A DNA stretch of 64,000 nt from assembly GCF_028640845.1 (NCBI RefSeq), contig NC_080539.1, positions 191,403,436-191,467,435 of the forward strand, read 5' to 3'. Source of the stretch: Ahaetulla prasina (Eukaryota > Chordata > Lepidosauria > Squamata > Colubridae). Position 1 is the stretch's first letter, and every line of letters begins with the position of its first letter. Positions 43,914-55,573 of the stretch are shown one piece after another. Under the pieces are notes generated by a model. The model searched no databases, was not told the DNA's origin, and worked only from the letters and a program-made list of their open reading frames with translations. A program made the translations under genes and the position numbers.

Positions 43914-44560
43914 TTCTCAGTTTAATTTTATACTTTGCAACAATTTCAGTAAGTCTGTAATCTTTTCAAAAAAAAGAGAGACAATATCTTATTCTCCTTA
44001 TAAAATCTTCATGTAAATGTAAATTCCAACAAGTTTAAACGGAGCTGAGAGCGCTAGCCTTGTTAATGAGAACTTCCTTAACTTCCGCTTTCACACCCTT
44101 TTAGATAGAAATGCCATTTTCTTCTTATTCTTAAGTACCCTTCTCAAGTACTATTTAAAAATGGATTTAAGGTCTGGTACTTGCATTTATCGACCTTCCT
44201 GACATTATTCTATCTGCATTGCCATTTATCAATTTAAATCATCATATTGATCGTAGAGATGGTCGCGGTGATTTGGTCTGCTAAAAAGCAGACTCATCCC
44301 AGATCTGGAGCTCTCGGGCTTAAACAGGGAGCTCTCACCCTCAAGCCCCTAGAATCACTCCTGGGGCTTTCCGGGGAGCTCTACCTCTGCCCGTATGCTC
44401 ACCTTTCCCTCTTGTCCCAAAGGAAAGGTTTCCGAGCCATCAGACAGCTGATTTGCGCTGTCTAGACGGCTCTAACGTGATCTCGGGGCTGGCAGTCTAA
44501 AAAGACCGTCTCCATCACCAATGGAGCCAACCGGAAGTTCCCTCGATGTTTGAATTTCTT

Positions 44561-45692
44561 GAGCACCAATCAGGCCGCTCTCAATTCCAGCCAATTAATA
44601 CCGCATTGTGATTGCAACCCTGACCAAGTCCCCTGGGTTACCTGAGTCAGACAATGAGCACCCCAGCCCTCTAGACTGGTGCCCAATGTTACTATCACCC
44701 ACTCTGGGTCCTTGAAGTAAAATCCCTGTGTTATGCGCCGGGATACCCACCAGCGAAGGAACATTAGGACCTTCCCTGGAACTCTGACCCTGGTCCCGGC
44801 TTGACCTCTGGAATAGTAACAAAAACCATTGCAGAGGCTTGGCATGAAGTCTTGCCCAAGGGACGACCTCTAGGTAAGAAATTATCTTGCCTAAGAGGGT
44901 TGACAGCTGCACTATCGAGACTGTCTGGGTCACACACACGTGCATGATCAGCTCCTTGATATTCTGTATCCTTTCTGGGAAGAGAAAGACTTGACAAGTG
45001 AGGGCGTCTATGATCGTCCCCAGGTGTAAAAGGCTATTCGATGGCCTGAGATAGCTCTTTCCTATGTTGATGGAGAAGCCACGTGCCTCCAGGCAGTGTA
45101 TCCTTAGTCTTAAATCCTCCCTTGCCTGTACTAAGGCTGTTGACTGAACCAGAATGTTGTTCAGGTATGCCTGAAGATGGATCAGTCTGGTTCTGAGTGA
45201 GGCCCCCAACGCTGCCAGGAGTTTTGTAAAAACCCTAGGTGCTAATGCGAGGAGGGCCCGGTACTGGAGGTGTCTGCCATTGTAGTAAAACCTCAAGTAC
45301 CGTGTGTGATTCTGATGGATTGGGACATGTAGATATGCCTCTGTGAGGTTGATGGAGGTCAAGAAGTCTCCCTGCAGGACATTCTCTAGGATTAACTGGA
45401 GGGAATGCATCCTGAACCTCCGATACCTCAAATACCTGTTTAGGCCTTTTAGGTTGAGAATCGGTCTCAGTCCCCCCAAGGACTTCTGGATGATGAATAA
45501 CATGGAATAATACCCGTCTCCCTGCTGTGTTATTGGGACGGGTTCCATTGCCCTTATTTCCAGCAAATGCTGAATGGCGGTGTCTATGAGTCTTCTTTTG
45601 GCCGCGTTCTGTGATTTGGGACAACAGAGAAAGACCCACGGGGGAAGTGCGAGAAATTCCAGGGAGAGACCAGATTTTATGGTCTTATGCAT
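44561..45692 (-). pseudogene. DIRS reverse transcriptase and RNase H start
   Basis: The minus strand encodes a DIRS-type RT: PVPITQQGDGYYSMLFIIQK, LRPILNLKGLNRYLRYRRF, TSINLTEAYLHVPIHQNH, RALLALAPRVFTKLLAAL, QAYLNNILVQS, LHLGTIID. Both catalytic aspartate boxes look damaged: INLTEAY where DLTEAY is usual, and YLNN where YLDD is usual. RNase H begins after a frame change (NWLELRAAWLVLK at about 44565) and is broken by the HAL1-like insertion. Normal function would be copying DIRS RNA into circular DNA; this copy cannot. Confidence 0.88.
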
Positions 45693-45763
45693 AGGTGGTC
45701 ATTCTCGCCCACTGGTCCACAAAGAGGCCTAGCTGGCCACCAATGGGAGCCCTGTCCTGGTAG

Positions 45764-47389
45764 TCAGCATGGTCTGTGAAAGAAACGGCTGTTCCCCCCA
45801 CGAAAGGGCCGCTTAGACTGGGATCGTGACCTGTTTCTGTCAGCAAAACCAGACTCCGACTGGTAGAACTGTCTTGATTGGCCTCCCTGACCGTGGGAAA
45901 ACCCCCTTTGGTACCTGTTGAATCCTGAACCCCCGTAGGGACAAAAATAAGGTCTCTGAAAGAGCATTGAGGGCTGGGTGTCCCCTCATCACGACAGGGC
46001 CGGTAATACCTTCCTCTTGTCCTTAGGTCCCATCAACAGGGGATCTAGCACCACACCAAAAAACTTAAATCTCTTAAAGGGAACAGAGGCCAGACGCCAT
46101 CTCCACTTGGTGGCCGCCTGCCAATTCTTAAGCCAGAGAAGCCGTTTGGTTGCCACCGCAGATGCGATAGCCCGTGCTCCAAATTTAGCAGAGGTCAGGG
46201 TAGCATCTATTGTAAATTCTGTGGCTGCTACAACTTTATTGAAATCCTGATGTGCCCTAAGATCACTTGCCAGTACTCTCTCCTGCATCTGTTTGAGCCA
46301 CAACAGAGATGCCCTGGTAAAAAAGGATGCCGCCATGGCAGCCTTGATTCCCCAGGCAGCCGCCTGGTGTGCATTTCTCAGCTTGTTCTAATCTATGCTC
46401 ATCAGGCTTAAGCACCTCCTCTGGTTCTGCCAACGTCACGGAAGATGATGCCAATGCTAACACCAGTTCATCTACATCCGGGACTCTAAGAAGTTCCGCC
46501 AGATCCGGCATAGTGTTATAAAATTTCCTCTCATAGGAAGTCATATTAGGAAATGCCCCTAGTGAGTCCAACTGTTTCTGAATTATGTCTAAAAACAATT
46601 GGGGAGCCAGGATTTCTCAGTCTTGATGACAGGCTCAGAAAAGAGCAGCTCAGCCGGATCCTGCTCCACTCTTGTACTGGACTGTTCTGAGGAAGTGTCT
46701 AGTGGACATCTTTGCTTTAATTAGCAAGGCTTTAAAGAGATGTGGTCTAAACAACCCTTTAAAGGTAGATTGGTCTGGCAGCAGACCTTCCTCCTATCAC
46801 AATTCTCATTCCCATTGGTCCTCTCCAATGGAGAGGGAATCCTTGGTGTCTGAGGGCGAGGTTGAGGAGACTCTCCACTGGTTCTGGAATCTTGTGGCCC
46901 TTGTCTAGAACAGCCCTTTCAGCTCGCTATATTGACTGCTGATTGAGACATTTGCCGGCTATATTGACTGCTGATTGAGACATTTGCCATGCTGCACCAC
47001 TTCAGCAATCCACTGTTGGACCATCGCTGGCATCGCTGCCTCCCAGCCCCCAGCCTGCCCATCTGCTTGTGCAACTACCAATGTGATCGGAGTTGACAAA
47101 GATCTTGGTCCCCTACTGGACTCTCCCCCTGGAAGGGGCGGTGACAAGGATCTGGATGACTGGAAACTGGCTGAAGGCCCTGGTTCAGTTGTCAAATTCC
47201 GTTTCAACAGGTTGACCTCACTAATTTAAGAAGCCTCCTTAGGACAAACATGCTTGCGCTTCTAAGCTACCTTAAGGCTCTTTTCCACCTGCTTCTCCAA
47301 GGCTTGTTGCAGGTGTTTCTCTGCCTTCTCCTGAACCTTAGATAGATGTTTGAGAGCTAGGGCCTTGGCCTTAAGCTTTGCAGCCACCT
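45764..47389 (-). pseudogene. DIRS gag-like ORF1
   Basis: Minus-strand fragments in order: KLKAKALALKHLSKVQEKAE (about 47400), SFQSSRSLSPPLPGGESSRG (47150), TSYERKFYNTMPDLAELLRV (46540), TRASLLWLKQMQERVLASDL, KFGARAIASAVATKRLLWLK (46310-46130), FGVVLDPLLMG, then an R/G/S-rich end (SGFADRNRSRSQSKRPFRGG). This is the DIRS gag pattern, with an arginine-rich C-terminus upstream of pol. Frames shift several times. A 1-kb L1-derived insertion interrupts it at 47390, and a few codons continue beyond 48441. Confidence 0.78.
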
Positions 47390-48423
47390 GAGAAGAAACC
47401 GGAAGCGTCATGGCGATACTGGTTGGGAAATAGTGAAGCTCCGATGAGCTTTGCAAAAACCCAACCAGACAAACCGCTGTTAGGGGGGTCTTCAGACTGG
47501 AACTCTCTTGGAAGGATGAGGGAGAAGGAGAGGCACCTCAGAAGACCAAGAGGAACAGGCAAATTCCTCAATAGGTTGGAGGCAGCTCTTTGATTGTAAC
47601 GGCAGCTATAAGCTGGGGCAACCGGGCTAAGATTTGAGCAGGAGCGATGATTGAAAAGAGTATTGTTACTGGGTGAGTGATTGGCCAACTCACAGGTAAG
47701 AAGGAAACATTTTTAAATCTTGAAAGAAGTACCAACCTGAAATTAGCGGTTAATTGACACATGGGAATTCAAATTGAAGGAAAACAAAAAACAGAGAAAC
47801 TTCAAGATTAAAGCCCTAAAAGGAAAACTTTCCATCTGGATTTAAAATTGGACTTGGAAGAAACTAAAAATAATAGAAGAAAAACAAAACTGAGGAAAAG
47901 CATTCTTTAACAAAAGGATTTAATTGAAGAAGAAGAAGTAATTATCTTTGTGATTTACAATTGACATTTTGTTGCCAGGGGATTTGTGAATTGGTAGGAG
48001 AGGAGGGAAGAAAGTAGGAAGGATAAAAGAAGGGAGGGAGAGGAAAGAGAAAGAGAAGAAAGATTGCTGTAAAACAAAAACAAAAAAGATGAAATGGAAG
48101 AAAGGCAACCCCAAACATGTTTGAACATATCAGGATAAAAACTGAATTAGCTAAAAAATAATAAAAGAGAATATATCTCAGTAAAAATGGAGAAATTAGA
48201 ACCTGAGGGCAAAAGAAGATGTGGTTTGTATAAACAAGCATAGAAATATTAAGATATGATTAAAAATATGGAAAAAGAACATTTTGGCAGAAATTGTATG
48301 TAAGTAATATGTATTTGGATATGATAAGTTGTATAAGACATGATATGGCCAATACTCTGTTCATAAAATATGTGGGTGTGGGTGTGAAGAATTTTTTTTT
48401 TTTAAAAATGATCAAAAATAAAA
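47390..48423 (+). mobile_element. Non-coding L1-derived insertion, 1034 bp
   Basis: Flanked by an exact 17-bp duplication AAGCTTTGCAGCCACCT at 47373-47389 and 48424-48440. It begins with GAGAAGAAACCGGAAGCGTC, like the ACCGGAAGT start of L1 5' UTRs here, has a polypurine tract at about 47990-48065 like L1 3' UTRs, and ends A-rich. It has no ORF of note. It looks like a 5' UTR plus 3' UTR L1 derivative mobilised by L1 machinery. Confidence 0.8.
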
Positions 48424-48440
48424 AAGCTTTGCAGCCACCT

Positions 48441-49600
48441 CCTTGCTGCCAATCCTTGTTCTATGACACCGGCGTTTTATGCCACCCCCCGAAACTCCCT
48501 ACAAGTGATCACTAAGGGAAGCATCTGATGCCATAGCAATATGGCTGACTGTGAGCCCTCAGATCAATGCTGACTATCAGGCCCAGTCCTACCACAGGCA
48601 CCACCCGTTCCCAGTTCAGAGTGGGATGTGCTGTTTGGTCACGGCTTGTTTTGCCGGCTGAAACCACCTGCATTGAGCGATAACTCTTTTTTCCCCCAAG
48701 CCTCAGCTGCCAGGAATGGCTGCACTAGGGCCAAGAAGCAATCAGATATGGCTCTGATAACTGGGCTGCATTATCAATAATGTGGCCTTCTTAATTCTCT
48801 TCACCTCAGAGGCCTGAAGCAGGCTTGGTCCCAGGGCCCTTCATGCTGCCGTCCGAGTACCAGACTGTGCTGGAGGGTGAAACCAATCCCTCTGACAGCT
48901 GTCTCCACGTGGCAATCAAAGAGCCCACAAAATGGCTATCGTGCCTGGCAGTCTCCCCTAATGGCTCTGAAACTGGCGAGAAAATAACTCGAGTGCCCTG
49001 GCCTTGCTGCGCTTGCCACAGCCACCCTCTCCGCTTCTACTTACAGTCTGTGAGAGAGGTGGTCTTTGCTTCCGAGCTGGACAGGAGCCCCAAGTTTGTA
49101 AATCTAAGCAACCGACTCGTTGTCAAAAGCAGCAATTCAAAGAGCCATACCACAGCTGTTTCGAACGCCGCCTGAGTCCTCTACCCAAAAGGACTGCAAC
49201 CAGCCTCCACCACCCATTACAATGGCCACAGGACCAATCAATGTCCACAAAGGGCCTATCCGGTTGGCGAGTCCTGAAAAACGGCAGCCGTCCAAAAGGT
49301 GCACCTCCACTGTCCAAATGCTGCCCAAGACCTTTTGTTGAAGGAACCTCAGAATGGCTCAGTCACCAACCTCAATGGCTCCAAGGGCCTAGCAACATTG
49401 CCAAATGAGTTCTGCAGCTGGCGTGTGCACTCCAGATGGCGCCAGTCCAATTGCCACTGCTCAGTCAATTAAGAAGCCCCCGGAGTCTGATCTTAATGGA
49501 ACTCCGAACGGCTGAGATTCTCCTAATTAAAATCAATTAGCAATCTTCCTTATTGTTGAACAACCGAAACTCCATCCAAATGAGCTCTGGACTGAGTTGA
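48441..49600. other. DIRS 5' side or unclassified repeat
   Basis: The first bases continue the DIRS gag frame on the minus strand. The rest is GC-richer than the flank and has many short frames but no recognised protein. It may be DIRS leader or terminal repeat; inverted terminal repeats were not found by eye. Confidence 0.4.
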
Positions 49601-51150
49601 AACTGGGAGTATCTGCAGAGGGGGTGTCTCTTCAGTTTGAACCCAGTCCATAGAGCTAGAAGACAGAGTGATACCCATGCCTGGAGTCTTAAGTTCTCCA
49701 GCAGGAAAAGCCCAAGGCTGTCGGGGGGGGGGAATTCAATGCTCCTAAATAAAGCAGATAGATTGTTGGGCAAATACAGTACAACTACAAAGACTGAGTG
49801 GATGGATGCTTGAAAATTGCATTACAAATCTTAATACTTTGGGGTGAGCCAGCGTTAAGAACAACTAGCAATCCTGCCCTGAATGTTTGGAGTGATGTGG
49901 CTTCTACCTGATTTTGCCTAGGTTTATACCTCTTCCATGTTTTGACTTAGTTAAAGTACGATACTGCCTTGGTAGCCCATTTCTCCCTGCCTTTTGTAGC
50001 TTGAAGACCTCTTTCTGCTCCCTCCCTTCATAGCTTGGGGAGACAGAAGAAATATTGGCATGGTTTTTGGAACATGTAAAAAACTGAAGAAACTCTCTGC
50101 ATGTTCTGACTTAGGCTTTCTGAGACAGTAAAAAGCACACAATTAGTCCCCAAAACCCTCTTTTTATTTCAATGGCTGTGAATTATGTTCATTCACAGCC
50201 CATAATGAGTCACAAATAGTTGGTAAAGAGTCAGGCAGAAGTCTGCCACAGTCCTTCGGAACAAGACATGCTGCTAAAGACCTAATTGACAATTAGCTTT
50301 GCAAGGCCACACGGAGCACAGAGTCAAAATGGAGCTTCAGAATTTAAACTGATCATCATGAACAAAGTTGCTTCCTGTGAAGGCTCACATGTCTTTGCTC
50401 TTCCTTTATGTCTTATGGGAGGGGTCAACCATCTCTAAGCCTTACTCCTGAGTTGCCCCTTTTGTCTTAACTGTTCTTGCCTTCTGGCAGCTCTGCACAT
50501 GCACGCACTGGGAACAGGCTCCCCCTATTCCTCTGCCTCGCTGACATCAGACTCTGTAGGCTCCGGAGTAAGCACTAACTCCCAGATGGCCCTGGCCCCA
50601 TCTCTGCCTCTGACACAGAGCCCTCGTCCAAGCCTTCCCCAGACTCCAGGACTGGCCCATGTTCCTCTCCAGCCTCCTCACCTCCACTCTGCTACCAGCT
50701 CCACAAGCTGCCTGTGGACCACAACACTGCAGACAATCACCAGGAGTCAACAAACTCTAAGCACAATAAAAGTGTTATTAATTTTTGATGTTTTGAAACT
50801 CAGAAAAATATCTTTAAAAAATTAGAAATCTTTTAGAGAGTTATCTTTAGAAATTCTAAAAAGTTTTACAAATGTTTTACAATTATAGAACTACCCACCT
50901 TTGCACTTCCTTTTTCCTTCCAATGCAAGTTTTCCCCCCTGTCTCTTTTAGAAGGGGCTACATCATGAGAAAGACAATACTCTTGAAATTTAAGCTGCTG
51001 ATGAAGAATCATCAACCTAACAACCAATGAAATATATTATCTTCATTCATTTAGATTACAAAACTGCTTACTTGTTGCCTTCAAGTTCTTTCTTATAAAG
51101 AACTGTATTTTCTAAATTATTTTGGTGCTTCAATTTTCTTAACCAAAATA
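49601..51150. other. Unclassified flank, possible LTR-type repeat at 50490-50760
   Basis: No gene seen. The stretch 50490-50760 is C-rich and resembles leader or LTR sequence of squamate retroelements, but no ends could be defined. Confidence 0.35.
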
Positions 51151-51164
51151 TTTTCTTTCTAAAA

Positions 51165-51490
51165 ACAAAAGATTTGCTAGACCAATTCTTGAATACAGCT
51201 CATCTGTCTGGAACTCGCACTGCGTATCAGACATAATACAATTGAGAGAGTCCAAAGATATTTTACGAGAAGAGTCCTCCACTCCTCTACCTGAAATAAA
51301 ATACCTTATGCCACCAGACTCCAAGTTTGTATTGCCTATTCATTGAAACAAGGTGTATCCAATCCTAAATTGACTTTGTATATAATATACAAATGGATGA
51401 AGACTATAGTTTGACATAGTGTAAGCCGCCCTGAGTCTTCGGAGAAAGGCGGGATATAAATGCAAATAAAATAAATAAATAAATAAATAA
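51165..51490 (+). mobile_element. L2-like LINE 3' end fragment
   Basis: Encodes RPILEYSSSVWNSHCVSDII and the VQRYFTRRVLHSS continuation, the segment after the RT of CR1/L2-group LINEs. It ends with the GTAAGCCGCCCTGAGTCTTC tail and (AAATA)n at 51457-51490. The same CCGCCCTGAGTC tail ends the L2-like copy at 5.8 kb. Confidence 0.82.
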
Positions 51491-52546
51491 AAAGTCCAAT
51501 ATTCCACAGGTGGGTTACCCAAACATGTTTCCATAATCCCTAGTATATAAATCATACCCTTATGCTCAACAAAATCCAGGTCAACCTGTTTCTTATTCGT
51601 ACTTTATGCATTAGCATGGAACATTGAAAATAATGGGTTTTATTCCCTTTGATCAATTTTTCTTTTCCTTTATGCCTGTATTTCTTTTGATTCTTTGTTA
51701 AAATAGTAATTTTCAAAACAGTTCACTTTGCGTTTGTATACAATCCATTAGTTGCCAATTCGTTACTCACTAATGATCATGATTCCCACTTTCTTACATT
51801 CCAGTTTCTAAATATAAACTACAAACAATGTCAGCTTTTAGAAGATATCACCCAAAGCCAATTTAATTAAGTAAAAACACAAGCTTACTTTGTTCAAAAC
51901 TTCAAGCAGTTTTATTAACAGTCTCTTATATCTATTTAGTAATTATAAGAGAAAGTAACTGGCTGCATTGGAGAGATAAAATTGAGGGAGATAATCTACT
52001 TCCTTTCCTCCTCTATGTGTAACAAATATACTTAACAAAGCAAACATGGTTCTAGCGCCCAAACTTTAATTTGGATGTTAGGACTATGCAGTCGATATGT
52101 GTCTTTTCAATAGCCTGGTTCTCATAAGAATGATTTCAGAGATTAGAAATATAGCATTACATAATGAGGAGAAAATGGGAATTCTGTCCCTTGGTAGGAA
52201 GTTTAATAATGGAACAAATGGTTAAATTTTAGACTTCAGAAGTATGTGAAGCTTGTAATAGTTTACTATGATAGTGATGTTTAGAATATCATCTTTGGTC
52301 ACCCTATGTGCAAACCAGAAAGATAGAGATAAGGATATTAATCTTAATGAAGTAGATTATCTCCTAACCTTTTTTGGCAGAATCTATGACCTTAACCATA
52401 TCAAAAATCTAACAAGCTAAGCCAAATTTTAAAAACTTTCAGAATTTTTCCTCAGTGTCAGGGTCATCAGAATCATAAGAAATCAGAGATATGTGTTTAT
52501 ATACTCCCCAGATATGGATTTCTGCTTCAGTCTGCAGGGCTAGGGT
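51491..52546. other. Unclassified flank
   Basis: AT-rich sequence without recognised genes or repeats. Confidence 0.5.
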
Positions 52547-53612
52547 CAGGGTTCTAAATTATTTTACTACCAGTTCTGTGGGCGTGGCTTATTTTGTGGG
52601 TGTGGCTTGATGGTCATGTGACAGTGGGTGCTGCTTGATGGTCATATGACTGGGTAGGCGTGGCCAACTCAATGTGTCTCATGTCAAGGGGTACCTCACC
52701 TGGCCCCTCCCCTCCCAGCCATTCCTTGTCACACCCAGCCTCAACGTATCTATAGTTCTGCAAAAATGTTGTTCACCTTTTTTCAACTTTATTATCTACA
52801 TACTATAGATCAGGAGTCTCCAAACTTGGCCACTTTAAGACTTATAGACTTCAACTCCCAGAATTCCTCAGCCAGCTTTGCTGTCTTAAAGATGCACTTT
52901 CATGGACCACTGAAAGGAGGAAATGGCTCACATGCTTTGCCCAAGAGTGTGATAGGCAACAGTCTTTTAAGGGGCTGCTAGAAAGAAGGGGGGGGGGGAA
53001 AGGATTTTCCAAAGCACCAGAAGGCAAAACAAGAAGCAGTGGATGGAAACTCAAAAAAGAAAGAAGCAACCTAAAACTAAGGACAAACTTTCTGACAGTG
53101 TGAACCTATATAGGTTTCAATCATAATTTCACATATAAAATAGCCATTCATGTAATACAACCTGCATATTGTTCAAAACAATCATTAGTGTTATGGCTGA
53201 TGTTTGACAGCAAGCCTAAAATCCCCATTCCCTCTCCACTCCTGGGGAAGGTTACTTCAAAATCCCCATTTCCTCCCCAGCTCACTAATCTGTTCTGGGA
53301 AGGAATCAAACTCCCCCCTCTTCATTTCCCAAATAAAATATCCCAGATAATTAAGGAATAATCAAGCTGCTAGCAAAGAACCTGCCCTGGAATTAAACAT
53401 TCCTGCCAGCTGCATAAAGGAAACTTTGTAAGCAGAAAACAGCTACCGGTGCTTACAGATAATATAAAGTGAAAGCCGGAAGTTCGGCTCCATTTACAAG
53501 CAGGCAGAAAACTCATTCAAGACAGGATACTTCACAATGGAAATCACCCAAACCTTTTTAGAAACACAAAGCCCATGTTGCACAAACCCCAAAACTTTAA
53601 AAACATTGAACC
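52547..53612 (-). mobile_element. hAT-type MITE, family A, inverted partial copy
   Basis: Same family as 25115-28037, in the opposite orientation. It starts with a damaged TIR (CAGGGTTCTAAATTATTTTA), contains the (now half) palindromic mini-MITE at about 52808-52890 and the CR1-derived block at 53005-53104, and breaks off at about 53612 before the other TIR. Confidence 0.85.
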
Positions 53613-54274
53613 AGAAAGTCCAAGTCCCTGCCCAGCACCCACAAGTCCATCACATGGCCCAATCAAAGCACCGTCCCAACTCGAGAGGCTTCCCAGTTCC
53701 AACCCTCCAGGTGTAGAGCAAGATGTCCTTGACTCTCTGAGAAAGGAATGTTATTATGATTATATATCACCCCTGCTCCATACAATCCCCCCTCCCAGTT
53801 TCCCATAGTAGGAAATGTGGCAGGTCTGAAGGACCAATGCAAAAGATGGCTTCCAGGCCTGACAGTCTCATCACCCACTCTGTAGCTTTCCTTCTAGGCT
53901 GGTGGCCTGGCATTCAGCATCACCATGCCCGATGGGTTGGTTGGGGCATAGCAGTCTAGATGAGCCCACACCTGGTTGAGGAAGAATGCCAACTTCTCCA
54001 GGTCCCTTTTATTGATGGTGTGTGGAGGTAGTGGAGGAAGGATTGGTGCCCACAGCCTGGGGAACCAGTCAGACCACAGATAGTAAGGCCACAGAAGATG
54101 CCCGTGCCATCCAAGGGGAGGCTGAGGTTGCCCCACTGGACTTGCCACTGCTGCCATTGCGGCGCTCTGCCTTTGGCTTAGGCTCATTGCCACTGTCGTC
54201 TGGGGAGGTGGGCTGGACATTCAGGCCGTCATGGTTGGGCTTGGGCTCTAGCAGGTTAGAAGTGGCTGAGCCAC
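53613..54274 (-). pseudogene. Ty3/gypsy gag-like fragment
   Basis: The minus strand at 54030-53900 reads RDLEKLAFFLNQVWAHLDCY followed by APTNPSG, which resembles the start of the capsid (DUF4939-like) region of vertebrate Ty3/gypsy gag. Upstream (54270-54070) is a low-complexity S/P/K/A segment. The L1 at 54275 cuts it, and sequence at 60821 onward would continue it. No zinc knuckle is visible. The assignment is by eye. Confidence 0.5.
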
Positions 54275-54276
54275 AA

Positions 54277-55573
54277 ATATTTTGTTGTTGTAAATATCTT
54301 TCTATCTCTGTATCATCAATCGTATCCCTAGTATATAACTTACTATAATACTCTAGAAATGCTTTTTTAATCAAATTCTTTTGATAAACTTCCTTACCCC
54401 TATATTCTATTTTATCAATCATTCGTGATTTCTGTTTTTTCCTTATTAAATAGGCAAGCCATCTTCCTGGCTTATTGGCATTATTAAACGTATCATGTTT
54501 TACATATTGTAAATTAATTGCTACTTGATCTGCCATCAACATGTTAAACTGACCTCTTAGTATATTTATTGATTCTTTTATTTTACTATTTCCTGGGCTA
54601 TTTATCAATAACTGTTCTTTCTTTTTAATTTCCTCTTCCAATTCCTTTTTCTTTTTCTGCAATTTATTTTTGTATTTAATATTCATTTGTATAAGATTTC
54701 CTCTCATATAGGCCTTGCTAGCGTCCCACATCATCTCTATAGATGTTTCTTTTTTCATATTCATAATAAAAAATTCCTTCATTTGCTTTTTACATTCATT
54801 TACATTTTGTTCATATTTAAACAAATTCTCATTCAACCTCCATGATCTCCTAGCCTCCTTTTCCCGATCAATTTCAATCCAAACCGGACTATGATCAGAT
54901 AGAGTTCTTGAACAAATCTTAGTCTTCTTCACTCTAGAATACAAATCATTAGAAATCAAAATAAAATCAATCCTCGAAAATGATTGATGCCTGTCAGAAA
55001 AGAAGGTAAAATCCCTCTCTTCTGTATTATGTTCTCTCCAAATATCTCTTAATTCCAAGTCCTCCATCATTTCAAAAAAAACCTTTGGTAATTTCGCCCT
55101 GCTTGACGTCTTCCTTAAACTTTTTTTATCTTTTTGAGTATCCAACACACCATTCCAATCACCCATTAATATATATGATTTATAATCCCAAAACACTATT
55201 CTTTTATGTAAGAACTTGAAAAAAATTTCTTGTTGTTGATTCGGAGCATAAACTCCTATTAATAATACCTTCTTTCCCTCCAACAAAAGTTCAATAGCAA
55301 TGTATCTTCCTTGCTTATCCACCTCAATTAATTTTGCTGATATATCCTTTTTTATATATATAACTAAACCGTTTTTTTTTTCCAAAGAGGAGGCAACAAA
55401 ATGTACCCCCAGTTTTGAGTTTATCAAATATTTCTGGTCTAAAGATCTAATATGTGTTTCTTGTAAACAAGTAATGTCATTTTTAAATTGTTTCAAATAA
55501 TGAAATACTTTCCTTCTCTTCTGCGGTGAATTCAGGCCATTAACATTCCAAGATAATAGTTTAATTGCCATTA
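54277..55573 (-). pseudogene. L1 ORF2 N-terminal part: endonuclease, inverted
   Basis: ORF2 from ATG at 55573 (MAIKLLSWNVNGL) to the inversion breakpoint, 432 codons without a stop. The AP-like endonuclease keeps the expected residues: N in SWNVNGL, E in CLQETHI, the D-N pair in MGDWNGVLD and SDH in TLSDHSPVWI. It nicks target DNA to prime reverse transcription. The long K/E-rich linker follows (KNKLQKKKKELEEEIKK) up to ERYLQQQNI. The remaining ORF2 lies on the opposite strand at 57783. The open frame runs on into flanking sequence by chance. Confidence 0.92.

Larger units (their letters stand above)
41874..44545 (-). mobile_element. HAL1-like L1 derivative (ORF1 kept, ORF2 core absent)
   Basis: An antisense L1-type insertion in the DIRS RNase H. 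The target-site duplication ATGTTTGAATTTCTT is exact at 41859-41873 and 44546-44560. On the minus strand it has an L1 5' UTR (44545-43914, similar to 57780-57240), an intact ORF1 (43913-42963), then about 1 kb with only degenerate ORF2 C-terminal sequence, a C-rich (G-rich on sense) 3' UTR and a poly(A) tail (T run at 41871). The endonuclease and RT are absent. An intact ORF1 next to decayed ORF2 remnants resembles mammalian HAL1 elements. Confidence 0.85.

Noticed and set aside
48820..49410. Three overlapping + strand frames of 73-134 codons
   Set aside because: No conserved domain could be recognised and all three frames and the opposite strand are open in this GC-richer stretch; possibly retroelement leader.
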